Below, in pieces: positions 16,718 through 24,005 of a DNA stretch of 64,000 nucleotides. Where the stretch lies: assembly GCA_000687655.1 (NCBI GenBank), contig JHWR01000012.1, positions 1 through 64,000 of the forward strand, written 5' to 3'. The translations under genes and the position numbers were made by a program. The stretch is from Lachnospiraceae bacterium YSB2008 (GTDB lineage: Bacteria > Bacillota > Clostridia > Lachnospirales > Lachnospiraceae). Below the pieces are notes generated by a model, which was given only the letters and a program-made list of their open reading frames with translations, did no database searches and was not told the DNA's origin. The number at the start of each line of letters is the position of its first letter. Position 1 is the first letter of the stretch.

Positions 16718-18367
16718 ATGGCTGTAACAAAACTATGGGCGATAAAGAGCAGGTCTGATGGAAAGAAATCGTCAGTAAAAAAGGCTGTGGCATCCGTAAC
16801 GATGTATGCTGAGAATCCTGAGAAGACAGATGAAAAAGTGGCAAATGTATCAAATGATGATGACAGCAGATCGGGCATTTCATTTTTCACAGATGAAGAA
16901 ACTGGAATGGATACCACGATAGACAGTGTGCTCTCCTATGTTGAAAGGGATAGTGCCACGCATGAAAAGAGATATGTCAGTACCATCAATTGCACGGAGA
17001 AGTATTCTATCGAAGAAATGGTGATCACAAAGGAACGGTTCCATGAACGTGGTAACAGAGTCCTATGGCATGGATATCAGAGTTTCATGCCCGGAGAGGT
17101 AACGCCTGATACTGCTCATAGGATAGGTGTAAGGCTGGCAGAAGAACTGTGGGGAGATAGATATCAGGTGGTGGTGACCACTCACCTTGATAAAGAACAT
17201 ATTCATAACCATATAGTCATCAATTCAGTTTCATTCCTGGATGGGAAGAAGTTCAATTGGGATAAGGAGTTTCCAAGGATGCAGGAAAAGTCAGATGAAC
17301 TCTGCAGGGAGAAAGGGCTTTCAGTGCCGGAAAAAGATGAATTATCAGGTCATTACCATAGGGGCGCAGTAAGAGCAAAGTCAACCGGAAGATATACCTT
17401 GGAAGAAATCACGAGAGAGGATATAGACTGCTGCATCGTTTGTTCATCTTCCTATGACGGATTCCTGGATATGATGAAGGATAAAGGCTATCGGATCAAT
17501 ACAGAAGGTAAGTACGTAAGAGTCTATCCGCCGGGACATGATAAAGCCATAAGGATAGACAGAAGGTGGGGGGAGAACTATACGATTGAGGGGATAAAGA
17601 ATCGGATAGAAAAGACCTCATCGGCTGACAGAGATGACATTATCAGTGAAGAGGACGGTTCATTTATAAATGATAAAGAAATTCCGAGTGATGGAAATGT
17701 CCGGTTCTATGGGAAGAATTTCACGAATGACAGGACTACGGATGAATATCTGAAGATGATATCGAAAGATGTGAATAAAGGAATGGATATATTTAAAATG
17801 ACGATCCCATACCACATCCTGAAATATATCCTGACCGGTTACAATATCCATATCCACGGGAAATACATAGGGAGGTCACTGACAGGACTTATGGTAGGAT
17901 TTGCCTTGTATCATATATCATCGGGATTCTTTAAACAGACTCCTAAGCAGGTGGCCAAGACACATTTCCTTATGCGGGAGGATCTGACTAAACTCGACAG
18001 ATATATTGAAGAGACTAAGTTCCTTATAGAAAATGATATAGTGACAGATGAGGATCTAGAGGTGGTTACCGCCGGAAGGAAGCTTGTCCTGAAGAGATTA
18101 TGCAATGAAAGAGTAAGTCTCAGGAACAGGATGAAAAAAGCAGGACCGGAGGAAAAGGGAGTGATAAAAGCAAAGATAAAAGAACTCAACAGAGCAATTG
18201 AAAGTGAGAGGAAGACAGTGTTTTACTGCGATGATATAAAGAGCCGTATACAGGATATTGGAAGAAAGATTGAAATGATAAATGAAGAGACATATGATAA
18301 AATATCTGTGTCGGTAATTGAGAAGGACACTAGAGAGGATACAAATGGCAGTTTGGTATCAGGTTGA
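16718..18367 (+). CDS. Relaxase (MobA/VirD2-type, histidine triad)
   Basis: About 549 residues. The relaxase domain covers residues 1-300 with the metal-binding triad in THLDKEHIHNHIVINSVS (around 153-170). MKxW-like start (MAVTKLWAIKSR), CTEKYSIEEMV and RVLWHGYQSFMPGE are typical of MOB-P-like relaxases of Firmicutes elements. It cuts oriT, stays bound to the 5' end through a tyrosine and leads the strand through the type IV channel. The C-terminal about 110 residues are a Lys/Glu-rich coiled region with no helicase or primase motif. The insert between residues 10 and 70 is acidic and poorly conserved in kind. ATG 16709 is also in frame, but 16718 gives the usual relaxase N-terminus. Confidence 0.85.
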   Translation: MAVTKLWAIKSRSDGKKSSVKKAVASVTMYAENPEKTDEKVANVSNDDDSRSGISFFTDEETGMDTTIDSVLSYVERDSATHEKRYVSTINCTEKYSIEEMVITKERFHERGNRVLWHGYQSFMPGEVTPDTAHRIGVRLAEELWGDRYQVVVTTHLDKEHIHNHIVINSVSFLDGKKFNWDKEFPRMQEKSDELCREKGLSVPEKDELSGHYHRGAVRAKSTGRYTLEEITREDIDCCIVCSSSYDGFLDMMKDKGYRINTEGKYVRVYPPGHDKAIRIDRRWGENYTIEGIKNRIEKTSSADRDDIISEEDGSFINDKEIPSDGNVRFYGKNFTNDRTTDEYLKMISKDVNKGMDIFKMTIPYHILKYILTGYNIHIHGKYIGRSLTGLMVGFALYHISSGFFKQTPKQVAKTHFLMREDLTKLDRYIEETKFLIENDIVTDEDLEVVTAGRKLVLKRLCNERVSLRNRMKKAGPEEKGVIKAKIKELNRAIESERKTVFYCDDIKSRIQDIGRKIEMINEETYDKISVSVIEKDTREDTNGSLVSG

Positions 18368-18542
18368 AAAAAATGAAAAGAATATGAAAGATTTCATTGA
18401 AAGTAATTGGTCCTTTCATGATTTCAGGATCGAGAGCGTGACGTATATCAGATCTAAGGATATAGTGAAGGTATTTCTTAAGTATGATACGGGAAAACAA
18501 GATGTCCGTACTGTCATGAAGAGAGTAGAGGAAGAAAAGTAA
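18345..18542 (+). CDS. Small hypothetical protein, 65 aa
   Basis: ATG 18345 follows AGAGAGGAT by 4 bases and overlaps the 3' end of the relaxase gene. The product (SNWSFHDFRIESVTYIRSKD, then VKVFLKYDTGKQDVR) looks like one beta-rich half of a small globular domain that starts with a WxFHDxRI segment, as in some immunity-type proteins. It may be the 5' part of a longer gene whose reading frame is now broken, because the next frame downstream carries coding-like sequence. Confidence 0.5.
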   Translation: MAVWYQVEKNEKNMKDFIESNWSFHDFRIESVTYIRSKDIVKVFLKYDTGKQDVRTVMKRVEEEK

Positions 18543-18544
18543 GA

Positions 18545-18688
18545 AATATTGAAACAGGTAAAATATATAACAATGCCCAGCTAGCAGCAATAGAAAATGG
18601 TTTAAAGACTGGTAACGGAGTGATAGCTTGTTGCAGGGGTAGGAGACAGACTGCGGGTGGATATCATTGGGAATATGTTGACGAATAA
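18545..18688 (+). pseudogene. Homing-endonuclease DNA-binding motif remnant (NUMOD/IENR-like)
   Basis: A frame without a start codon ends at TAA 18686-18688 and encodes YNNAQLAAIENGLKTGNG, then VIACCRGRRQTAGGYHWEYV. The CCRGRRxTAGGYHW box is the signature of the IENR1/NUMOD-type helix-turn-helix that ends many HNH and GIY-YIG homing endonucleases. Only about 45 residues remain and no nuclease motif is present nearby. It is likely the 3' scar of a homing endonuclease gene. The short length is the main doubt. Confidence 0.55.
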
Positions 18689-18728
18689 AGCATGATTATT
18701 ACACAAGTGTATAATAATACTTCTATTA

Positions 18729-18758
18729 TTGACAGATTTCGAATGTGGGAATTATAAT
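18729..18758 (+). promoter_or_regulatory. Consensus sigma-A promoter
   Basis: TTGACA at 18729-18734 and TATAAT at 18753-18758, both perfect, separated by 18 bases. It lies 124 bases before the gene at 18882 and points to it. Confidence 0.75.
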
Positions 18759-18881
18759 TTTATCATCTTGAAAATTTATATATTAGCAAAACTATGAGAA
18801 CCTAGGTAAAACTAAGACATCGTGGACAAATAATTTTGTTTTTCCCATTAATATACATGAGAACGTTATGGAGGTAGATAT

Positions 18882-19346
18882 ATGTATGATGATGTTAAAA
18901 TATATTATGCTTCTGAACCTGCTCCAGAAGGAGTAGTCTGGGGGTGTAATTTGGGGGTTGAAAATATTAGACAGTTACAATTTGATTTTGGGCCGGGCTT
19001 TAAATTTCCAGGGATAACTAAAAGAAAAGATTTATATGAAAGCGATTTGCTTGAAACTGAATTACTTGATAAGTTAGATGAACTTGATAAACGGTTAATT
19101 AAACTTGAAGCAGAACGAAAGATACTTAAATCAATTGTTTCTAAATATAATACTTACAAAAGTGATTTAGTTGATCTATATGATTATCAGCAGCATATAA
19201 ATGATGAAACAGATCCGGAATTCCTAGATGATGCGTGTAGAGATTTCAATTCCACCTTGACGCGTATAAAAGGTTCTGAACGAGCTATTATAAAACTGCT
19301 AGATGAGATGGAGTTGTTTGATAAAGAATGCAATTCACAAAAATAG
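18882..19346 (+). CDS. Hypothetical coiled-coil protein, 154 aa
   Basis: ATG 18882 follows TGGAGG by 8 bases and a consensus promoter. The first 45 residues contain aromatic and glycine-rich sequence (PAPEGVVWGCNLGVENI, then FGPGFKFPG). From residue 60 to the end it is strongly helical, with heptad-like Leu spacing (ETELLDKLDELDKRLIKLEAE) that predicts a coiled coil. AT-rich and monocistronic-looking. No family is recognised. Possible roles such as regulation or surface exclusion cannot be supported from sequence. Confidence 0.55.
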   Translation: MYDDVKIYYASEPAPEGVVWGCNLGVENIRQLQFDFGPGFKFPGITKRKDLYESDLLETELLDKLDELDKRLIKLEAERKILKSIVSKYNTYKSDLVDLYDYQQHINDETDPEFLDDACRDFNSTLTRIKGSERAIIKLLDEMELFDKECNSQK

Positions 19347-19428
19347 TAGGAATATGTAGAAACGAAAGTTTTAGTTAATACTGAAAAGTAATACAGTGTA
19401 TAAGTGAAATATAAAAACAGGGAAAAAT

Positions 19429-19563
19429 ATGAATTGTCCAAGATGTGGAGCTTCTGGATTCACAGGAGTATGTGATGAGTGTGGTTTTCCGATTACAAAA
19501 GTAAATAAGATAAGAATCAAAAAAACTTGTGACATAAAGATGTTTGTGAAGAATGAGAATTAA
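19429..19563 (+). CDS. Small zinc-ribbon protein, 44 aa
   Basis: A 44-residue reading frame from ATG 19429 (GGGAA 5 bases upstream) to TAA 19563. It starts with a complete zinc ribbon: CPRCG, a 7-residue spacer, CDECG. The rest is a short Lys-rich tail (VNKIRIKKTC). Such stand-alone ribbons occur on mobile elements; role unknown. Distance between paired cysteines and a correct start context support it despite the small size. Confidence 0.55.
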   Translation: MNCPRCGASGFTGVCDECGFPITKVNKIRIKKTCDIKMFVKNEN

Positions 19564-19689
19564 ACAGGTTCAGAATAGCAATAGCAAAGGAAAAACTTAT
19601 ACTGCGTTAATCACAAAATATAATTAGGCGATGCAGAGCTGATTGTATATGCTTTTTTTGAAGACATACTTCGTTTCTTTATTATTTCG

Positions 19690-19727
19690 CAAATACGATG
19701 CACTAGAACCAGTGCATCGTTCAACTA
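19690..19727. repeat. Dispersed 38-bp hairpin element, copy 1
   Basis: A 38-base unit with a perfect 9-bp stem (CGATGCACT and AGTGCATCG) and a six-base loop AGAACC. The same 38 bases occur at 33691-33728 with just two differences. These are one T to C and one A to G, which lie opposite each other in the stem and keep it paired. It is followed by TTCAACTA, not a T run, so it is not a terminator. Confidence 0.65.
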
Positions 19728-19802
19728 TGGGATGACAAATGTATCATTGATTTTAGGGATGTTTGCGAAGATTTGATGTAACTGAAAAATAAGTATAAAG
19801 CA

Positions 19803-19825
19803 GCGCGGAGTTCAAAGCTCCGCGC
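19803..19825 (-). terminator. Hairpin after the minus-strand small gene
   Basis: Strong GC stem (GCGCGGAG and CTCCGCGC, loop TTCAAAG) just beyond the stop of the minus-strand gene at 19828. The T run on the minus strand is poor. Probably a terminator for that gene. Confidence 0.6.
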
Positions 19826-19827
19826 CG

Positions 19828-19968
19828 TTATTCTTCTTCAGCTTTTAAGACGGCAAATATCTTCTTCATTTTCTGATCAGTCTCCGGTGGCGGATTGCAG
19901 TCCTCGGCTATGATTCGGAAGAAGTCTTTCAGGCTGTATTTAGTTTCTGAACAATGTTCATTTCCCAT
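19828..19968 (-). CDS. Small protein, 46 aa, minus strand
   Basis: On the minus strand an ATG (19968-19966) follows a perfect AGGAGGAATTCAA leader. The frame runs 46 residues to TAA at 19830-19828 and is followed directly by a GC-rich hairpin. The product is acidic and helical (SLKDFFRIIAEDCNPPPE, then MKKIFAVLKAEEE). No family recognised, but the ribosome binding site plus terminator make a convincing small transcription unit opposite to the surrounding genes. Confidence 0.6.
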   Translation of the reverse strand: MGNEHCSETKYSLKDFFRIIAEDCNPPPETDQKMKKIFAVLKAEEE

Positions 19969-20162
19969 TTGAATTCCTCCTTCTGTAATATGGATTACCA
20001 AAGACACTTGAAGGCTACTTTAGTTTTATTGATAAGGAATATGCCTTTCTCGAAAAAAGAAATAAACGTATTAGAGAATATGCAATCACTCATGCACTAT
20101 GATACATTTATTGGAAAATATGATGTTCAAATAATATAGTATTTATCTGAAAGGAATGGGTA

Positions 20163-20387
20163 ATGGGCAGTATAAAAGATCTTTTATATGATGACGAGTC
20201 TTCTGAAATGACATCAGAATCATCAGAATGTGAATATCCTGTAAGACAGAGTATTAATGGGTATGATGTCAATCACTATCATGAAGGAGACATGCCTATA
20301 TATGAAATATATGATGACAACGGAAAACTAATCGGAATAGCAAATTCTGCATCGGAAATTCGTGAGATTACATCTGATTCAAACTAA
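20163..20387 (+). CDS. Hypothetical acidic protein, 74 aa
   Basis: ATG 20163 follows AAAGGAATGGGTA. The protein begins with an acidic, Ser-rich stretch (LLYDDESSEMTSESSE) and continues with a short beta-like domain (INGYDVNHYHEGDMPIYEIYD, shown in part: NGYDVNHYHEGD) ending GIANSASEIRE. No membrane segment or known motif. It is followed by a terminator and then by the group II intron, so it closes the small-ORF segment. Confidence 0.5.
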   Translation: MGSIKDLLYDDESSEMTSESSECEYPVRQSINGYDVNHYHEGDMPIYEIYDDNGKLIGIANSASEIREITSDSN

Positions 20388-20423
20388 TCAGACAAGAAGC
20401 GTTATCAATTTGTTATATACATC

Positions 20424-20455
20424 GGCAGGGACTGGAAACAGCCCCTGCTTTTTTA
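20424..20455 (+). terminator. Terminator that is the intron insertion site
   Basis: Stem GCAGGGACTG / CAGCCCCTGC with a GAAA loop and a T6 run. The group II intron begins immediately after the T run. Known: group IIC introns home to the DNA just behind terminator stem-loops. Confidence 0.8.
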
Positions 20456-20850
20456 GTATGACGGGCATGCCGTTAGTCTGTGGTGAAAGTCCACAAGGGG
20501 CGTAGTCGCCGACGAACCCCATAGCGACTCCCAAGGTTTATATCGTGAGATGTGGGCGAGAAGAAGGGATAGCGAAATCGTAGCCTGACGAACAGAAACC
20601 TGATAATAAGGCGTTTGCGGCGGATAAGCTGGCTAAAAGCAGCGAAGTCCAAAAGGCGACCGTAACCCGCAGGCGTAAATCAGGCAGGTAGACGAGGAAA
20701 GATTGGCAGGCTTATCCCGTGAGGTCTCACAGGCGGTTTCATCAGCCGTAGTAACAACTAACTGTGAGAAGTCAGCAGAAGCCGTAGTAGGCATTACTCT
20801 GTAATGGGTTTTGCTAAAGGGCTAAACAATGTAACCGTGTAATCAAATGT
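20456..20850 (+). ncRNA. Group II intron RNA, domains I-III region
   Basis: About 400 bases of GC-richer, hairpin-rich sequence with no supported gene, located between the intron 5' end and the maturase frame. Several short complementary arms are visible, for example GACGGGCATGCCGTT, GTGGTGAAAGTCCAC and GGGGCGTAGTCGCC. This is the expected place for the ribozyme core domains. Not folded computationally. Confidence 0.7.
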
Positions 20851-22242
20851 ATGCTCCATGGAATACCTGACAGCAGAAAATTTCGAAACGTAAATGAGCA
20901 AACGCTGCACCACTTAAGGCGAACCCATGGGAACGGAAAGGAGAGAGCACACAAAGCAATGTCAGAACTGTTGGAAAGGATACTATCCAATGACAACATG
21001 AACGCCGCCTATAAACGTGTCTGTGCTAATAAAGGTGCAGGTGGCGTTGACGGGGTGACAGTTGAAGAACTCGGAGACTACATCAAAGAGAATTGGAGCA
21101 GTATCAGGGAGCAAATCAGGCGGAGGCAGTATAAACCTCAGCCAGTCAGAAGGGTAGAGATACCCAAGCCAAACGGTGGAGTGAGAAACCTCGGAATCCC
21201 GACCGTAATGGACAGGGTGATTCAGCAGGGCATCGTGCAGGTACTAAGTCCGATGTGCGAACCGTTATTTTCGGAAAGAAGCTATGGCTTCAGACCGAAC
21301 CGCAGTTGTGAAATGGCAATCAGACAACTGCTTGTTTATCTGAACGAGGGTTGCGAGTGGATAGTTGATATCGATTTGGAGAAGTTCTTTGACAATGTGC
21401 CGCAGGACAGACTCATGAGTCTTGTTCATGACATCATTAATGACGGGGACACCGAATCGCTTATCCGCAAGTATCTCAAAGCAGGAGTTATGACGCCACA
21501 AGGCTACGAGGAAACAAAACTCGGCACACCGCAGGGCGGCAACCTGTCGCCGCTGTTGTCGAACATCATGCTGAACGAACTGGACAAGGAACTGGAGAAA
21601 AGAGGACTTCGATTCACGAGGTACGCCGATGATTGTGTGATAGCGGTCAAAAGCGAATCAAGTGCGAAACGTGTTATGCGGACGGTGGCGGACTGGATTC
21701 AGAGAAAACTGGGGCTTAAGGTCAACATGACCAAGACTCACATCACAAGACCAACGAAGCTGAAATACCTTGGCTTCGGCTTCTACAGGGACAACAAGGC
21801 AAAAGAGTGGAAGTGCAGACCGCACCAAGACTCTGTAGCGAAATTCAAGCGTAAGCTGAAAGAACTGACCTGTAGGAAAACGCCTGGAACAGTCACTGGG
21901 AGGATAGCGAAAATCAACCAAGTGACAAGAGGATGGATTAACTACTATGCCATCGGTTCCATGAAAACAACAATGATAGAGATAGATGCACATTTAAGAA
22001 CAAGGCTTCGGGTTATCATCTGGAAACAATGGAAGGTACCGAAGAAAAGGCAGTGGGGATTACAGAAGCTGGGCATAGGAAAAGACCTTGCCCGACTGAC
22101 TTCATACTATGGCGACCGTTATCAATGGATTGTCACAAAGACTTGTGTAGCCCGAGCAATATCTAAAGAAGTGCTTGCCAAAGCAGGACTTGTCAGTTGC
22201 CTTGATTATTATAATGAGCGTCACGCTTTGAAGTTATGTTGA
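20851..22242 (+). CDS. ltrA: Group II intron reverse transcriptase/maturase
   Basis: 463 residues in this frame. RT blocks are in order: NKGAGGVDGVTVEEL, RRVEIPKPNGGVRNLGIPTV, YGFRPNRSCEMAI, DIDLEKFFDNV, GTPQGGNLSPLLSNI and the catalytic FTRYADDC (about 253-260). The maturase X domain follows from about 330 (VTGRIAKINQVTRGWINYY). There is no C-terminal HNH domain. It helps the intron fold and splice and copies it into new sites. The first RT-conserved part begins near residue 37, so the ATG at 20959 is an alternative start; AAAGGAGAG upstream of it is a reasonable ribosome binding site, whereas 20851 has none. Reading frame intact, so the intron may be active. Confidence 0.9.
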   Translation: MLHGIPDSRKFRNVNEQTLHHLRRTHGNGKERAHKAMSELLERILSNDNMNAAYKRVCANKGAGGVDGVTVEELGDYIKENWSSIREQIRRRQYKPQPVRRVEIPKPNGGVRNLGIPTVMDRVIQQGIVQVLSPMCEPLFSERSYGFRPNRSCEMAIRQLLVYLNEGCEWIVDIDLEKFFDNVPQDRLMSLVHDIINDGDTESLIRKYLKAGVMTPQGYEETKLGTPQGGNLSPLLSNIMLNELDKELEKRGLRFTRYADDCVIAVKSESSAKRVMRTVADWIQRKLGLKVNMTKTHITRPTKLKYLGFGFYRDNKAKEWKCRPHQDSVAKFKRKLKELTCRKTPGTVTGRIAKINQVTRGWINYYAIGSMKTTMIEIDAHLRTRLRVIIWKQWKVPKKRQWGLQKLGIGKDLARLTSYYGDRYQWIVTKTCVARAISKEVLAKAGLVSCLDYYNERHALKLC

Positions 22243-22274
22243 ACCGCCGTATGCCGAACGGCATGTACGGTGGT
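22241..22274 (+). ncRNA. Group II intron domain V
   Basis: A 34-base hairpin with the domain V pattern: AACCGCCGTATGCCG, GAA-type tetraloop, then CGGCATGTACGGTGGT, including the two-base bulge. It is followed by a domain VI hairpin (GGGCGGTTAAATCCGCCC at about 22280-22299) and the intron end. Confidence 0.85.
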
Positions 22275-22330
22275 GTGAGAGGGCGGTTAAATCCGCCCTA
22301 CTCGATTACCCAGAAGGAAGGAGTGGAAAA

Positions 22331-23113
22331 ATGGATCCAGGGATAAGAGAAGCGGAATCCATGCAGCAGACGGTCGTTAGGGCTACCATAGGTGGATCGG
22401 TGCTTATCATCCGTGTGGGCGGACCGGCACTTAAGTTCATAGAGGCGGCAGTAAATGGAACGCTCGGGACAAGCGGGATGATGAACCTTAAAGCTATGCT
22501 GGAGACAGGTAAGGAACTGAGGGTTCTTCCAATAATAGGAACTGAAAACTATAGGAAGTTTTCGGAAGCCTCAAAGGAATACGGCGTCAAGTATGCCGTG
22601 ATTAAAAGAAGGGACGAGGACATGACCTCTGACATGTATGAGGTTATGGTATTTGCATCTGACGCATCAAAGGTCGCAAGGATAATCGAGAAGTTTGGAA
22701 TCAATATGCCTGCCAGAGATGCTGGTACTGCAGCTCTCGTAGAAGGTGATCCGGAGGAAACTGTAAAAACACTGACAAAAAACAGGGATATCGTCTCAAA
22801 GATGATGAGTTCTGTTAATGGAGGCTATATAGATATCACAAACCCCCTCATGGCTCCGGAAGGAGAGAATCTGTACGGAGCTTCTTCGAAAAAGATGAAT
22901 GACCTGAAGAGTGAACTGGAAAACATTGAAAGAAAGCAGGGAATCAGTCCTACAAAGAGAGTATCGGTAAGAAAGGAAATGAACCTTCTGCAGCAGCTGG
23001 CTGAAGAAGGACTTATGGATAATGAGAAACGTATCAAAGATATGTTCAATCCTTCCGATGCCACAAATGAAGACAGGATACCAGATGTAAAGGAGGTGTC
23101 ACAGATTGGATAA
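22331..23113 (+). CDS. PcfB/DUF3801 family conjugation protein
   Basis: 260 residues. The N-terminal about 150 residues match the PcfB/DUF3801 pattern: TGKELRVLPI, ENYRKFSEASKEYGVKYAVI and VMVFASDASKVARI. In pCF10 PcfB belongs to the relaxosome/coupling step and its gene lies just upstream of the coupling protein PcfC, as here. The C-terminal 90 residues are charged and helical (SVRKEMNLLQQLAEE). ATG 22331 follows AAGGAAGGAG right after the intron end, so the intron splits a formerly short leader. It overlaps the next gene by 8 bases. Confidence 0.8.
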   Translation: MDPGIREAESMQQTVVRATIGGSVLIIRVGGPALKFIEAAVNGTLGTSGMMNLKAMLETGKELRVLPIIGTENYRKFSEASKEYGVKYAVIKRRDEDMTSDMYEVMVFASDASKVARIIEKFGINMPARDAGTAALVEGDPEETVKTLTKNRDIVSKMMSSVNGGYIDITNPLMAPEGENLYGASSKKMNDLKSELENIERKQGISPTKRVSVRKEMNLLQQLAEEGLMDNEKRIKDMFNPSDATNEDRIPDVKEVSQIG

Positions 23114-23978
23114 CAGTGAAACCTATAGAGGATATGATGAGTATGCCCTAAAACTTGCAGGCTGGATCATATCCGAAAAGAGCATATATGATGATTTCAT
23201 CACTTGGGCCATATCCTGCAGCAGGGTTTACAGCATAACGGATCAGCTTCTCATATATGGCTACATGAATTCATACAACATAAGAGCAGATACAGTACTT
23301 ACTGAAAATGAATGGAATAGTATGAACGAAGCAGTAATGGATTATGATAAGCCATTTGTGGTCCTGAGGGAAAATGGAGATAATATGGAATACCTCATGG
23401 CCTACGACAGTTCCTGTACTACGGCTGCGGGAAAGAAACAGAAGCTCTTCATCGGTGAAGACATGGGCTATAAGGTGGATGCCCTGCTTCTCACAGCTCC
23501 TATTGAGATCGAATACAGTGAGAAGATAACCGGAACCTGTGCATCATATTCAGCAAAAGATGAAAGGATATATCTAAGGAACGGATGTGAGACATTCAGT
23601 GATGTATTTGCATTTGCTATAAATGAATATCTGATGTGTGACATACATCTTATTATGAAGGATGAAGAACTGCTTAAGAAGAAAGGAATCGTATTACCTA
23701 AGGATATGGGATTCAGCAGGACAGAGTTCATGTATGATGCATATGCCATGGCACTTGCACTGTGTGATCTGTTCGAAGTCGATGTGAAGCTTAAAAGAAA
23801 GAAGGAAGTACCGCTTCCAAAGAAATGGGCTGATATGAACAGCGCAGAGGCAAAGAACAGGCTGGCACTTACACTTGCCGCAGCAGGTAGGACAAAGGAA
23901 CGGTACCTAAAAGGAGCAGAGCAACTTAAGGGCGTTATAGATTATTTCAGGTCAAAGCAGGACGAGTACGGAGCATGA
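23106..23978 (+). CDS. ArdC-N-like conjugation-associated protein
   Basis: 290 residues from a TTG at 23106, 7 bases after GGAGGTG and inside the end of the DUF3801 gene. The N-terminal part (WAISCSRVYSITDQLLIYGYMNS, quoted in part: SITDQLLIYGY, then TVLTENEWNSM) resembles the ssDNA-binding ArdC N-terminal domain. The middle has FAINEYLMCDIHLI where a metallopeptidase HExxH would be expected, so the peptidase half looks degenerate. ArdC-type antirestriction proteins travel with conjugating DNA. The assignment is by general pattern only; a DUF of the Tn1549 group is the alternative. Confidence 0.45.
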   Translation: MDNSETYRGYDEYALKLAGWIISEKSIYDDFITWAISCSRVYSITDQLLIYGYMNSYNIRADTVLTENEWNSMNEAVMDYDKPFVVLRENGDNMEYLMAYDSSCTTAAGKKQKLFIGEDMGYKVDALLLTAPIEIEYSEKITGTCASYSAKDERIYLRNGCETFSDVFAFAINEYLMCDIHLIMKDEELLKKKGIVLPKDMGFSRTEFMYDAYAMALALCDLFEVDVKLKRKKEVPLPKKWADMNSAEAKNRLALTLAAAGRTKERYLKGAEQLKGVIDYFRSKQDEYGA

Positions 23979-24005
23979 TACCGACTAAGGAAAGGAGTGA
24001 TGCAG

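Larger units (their letters stand above)
20456..22306 (+). mobile_element. Group IIC intron (full length)
   Basis: The unit begins near GTATG at 20456, behind a terminator, and ends near CTCGAT at 22306. It contains a structured 5' region of about 400 bases without long ORFs, an intron-encoded reverse transcriptase, and domains V and VI at the 3' end. The maturase lacks an HNH endonuclease domain and resembles the Geobacillus GsI-IIC protein, in line with class C. Ends are placed by motif, so errors of a few bases are possible. Confidence 0.8.

Noticed and set aside
19954-20139. 61-residue plus-strand frame
   Set aside because: Starts within the leader of the minus-strand 46-residue gene and lacks a ribosome binding site; product has no recognisable features.
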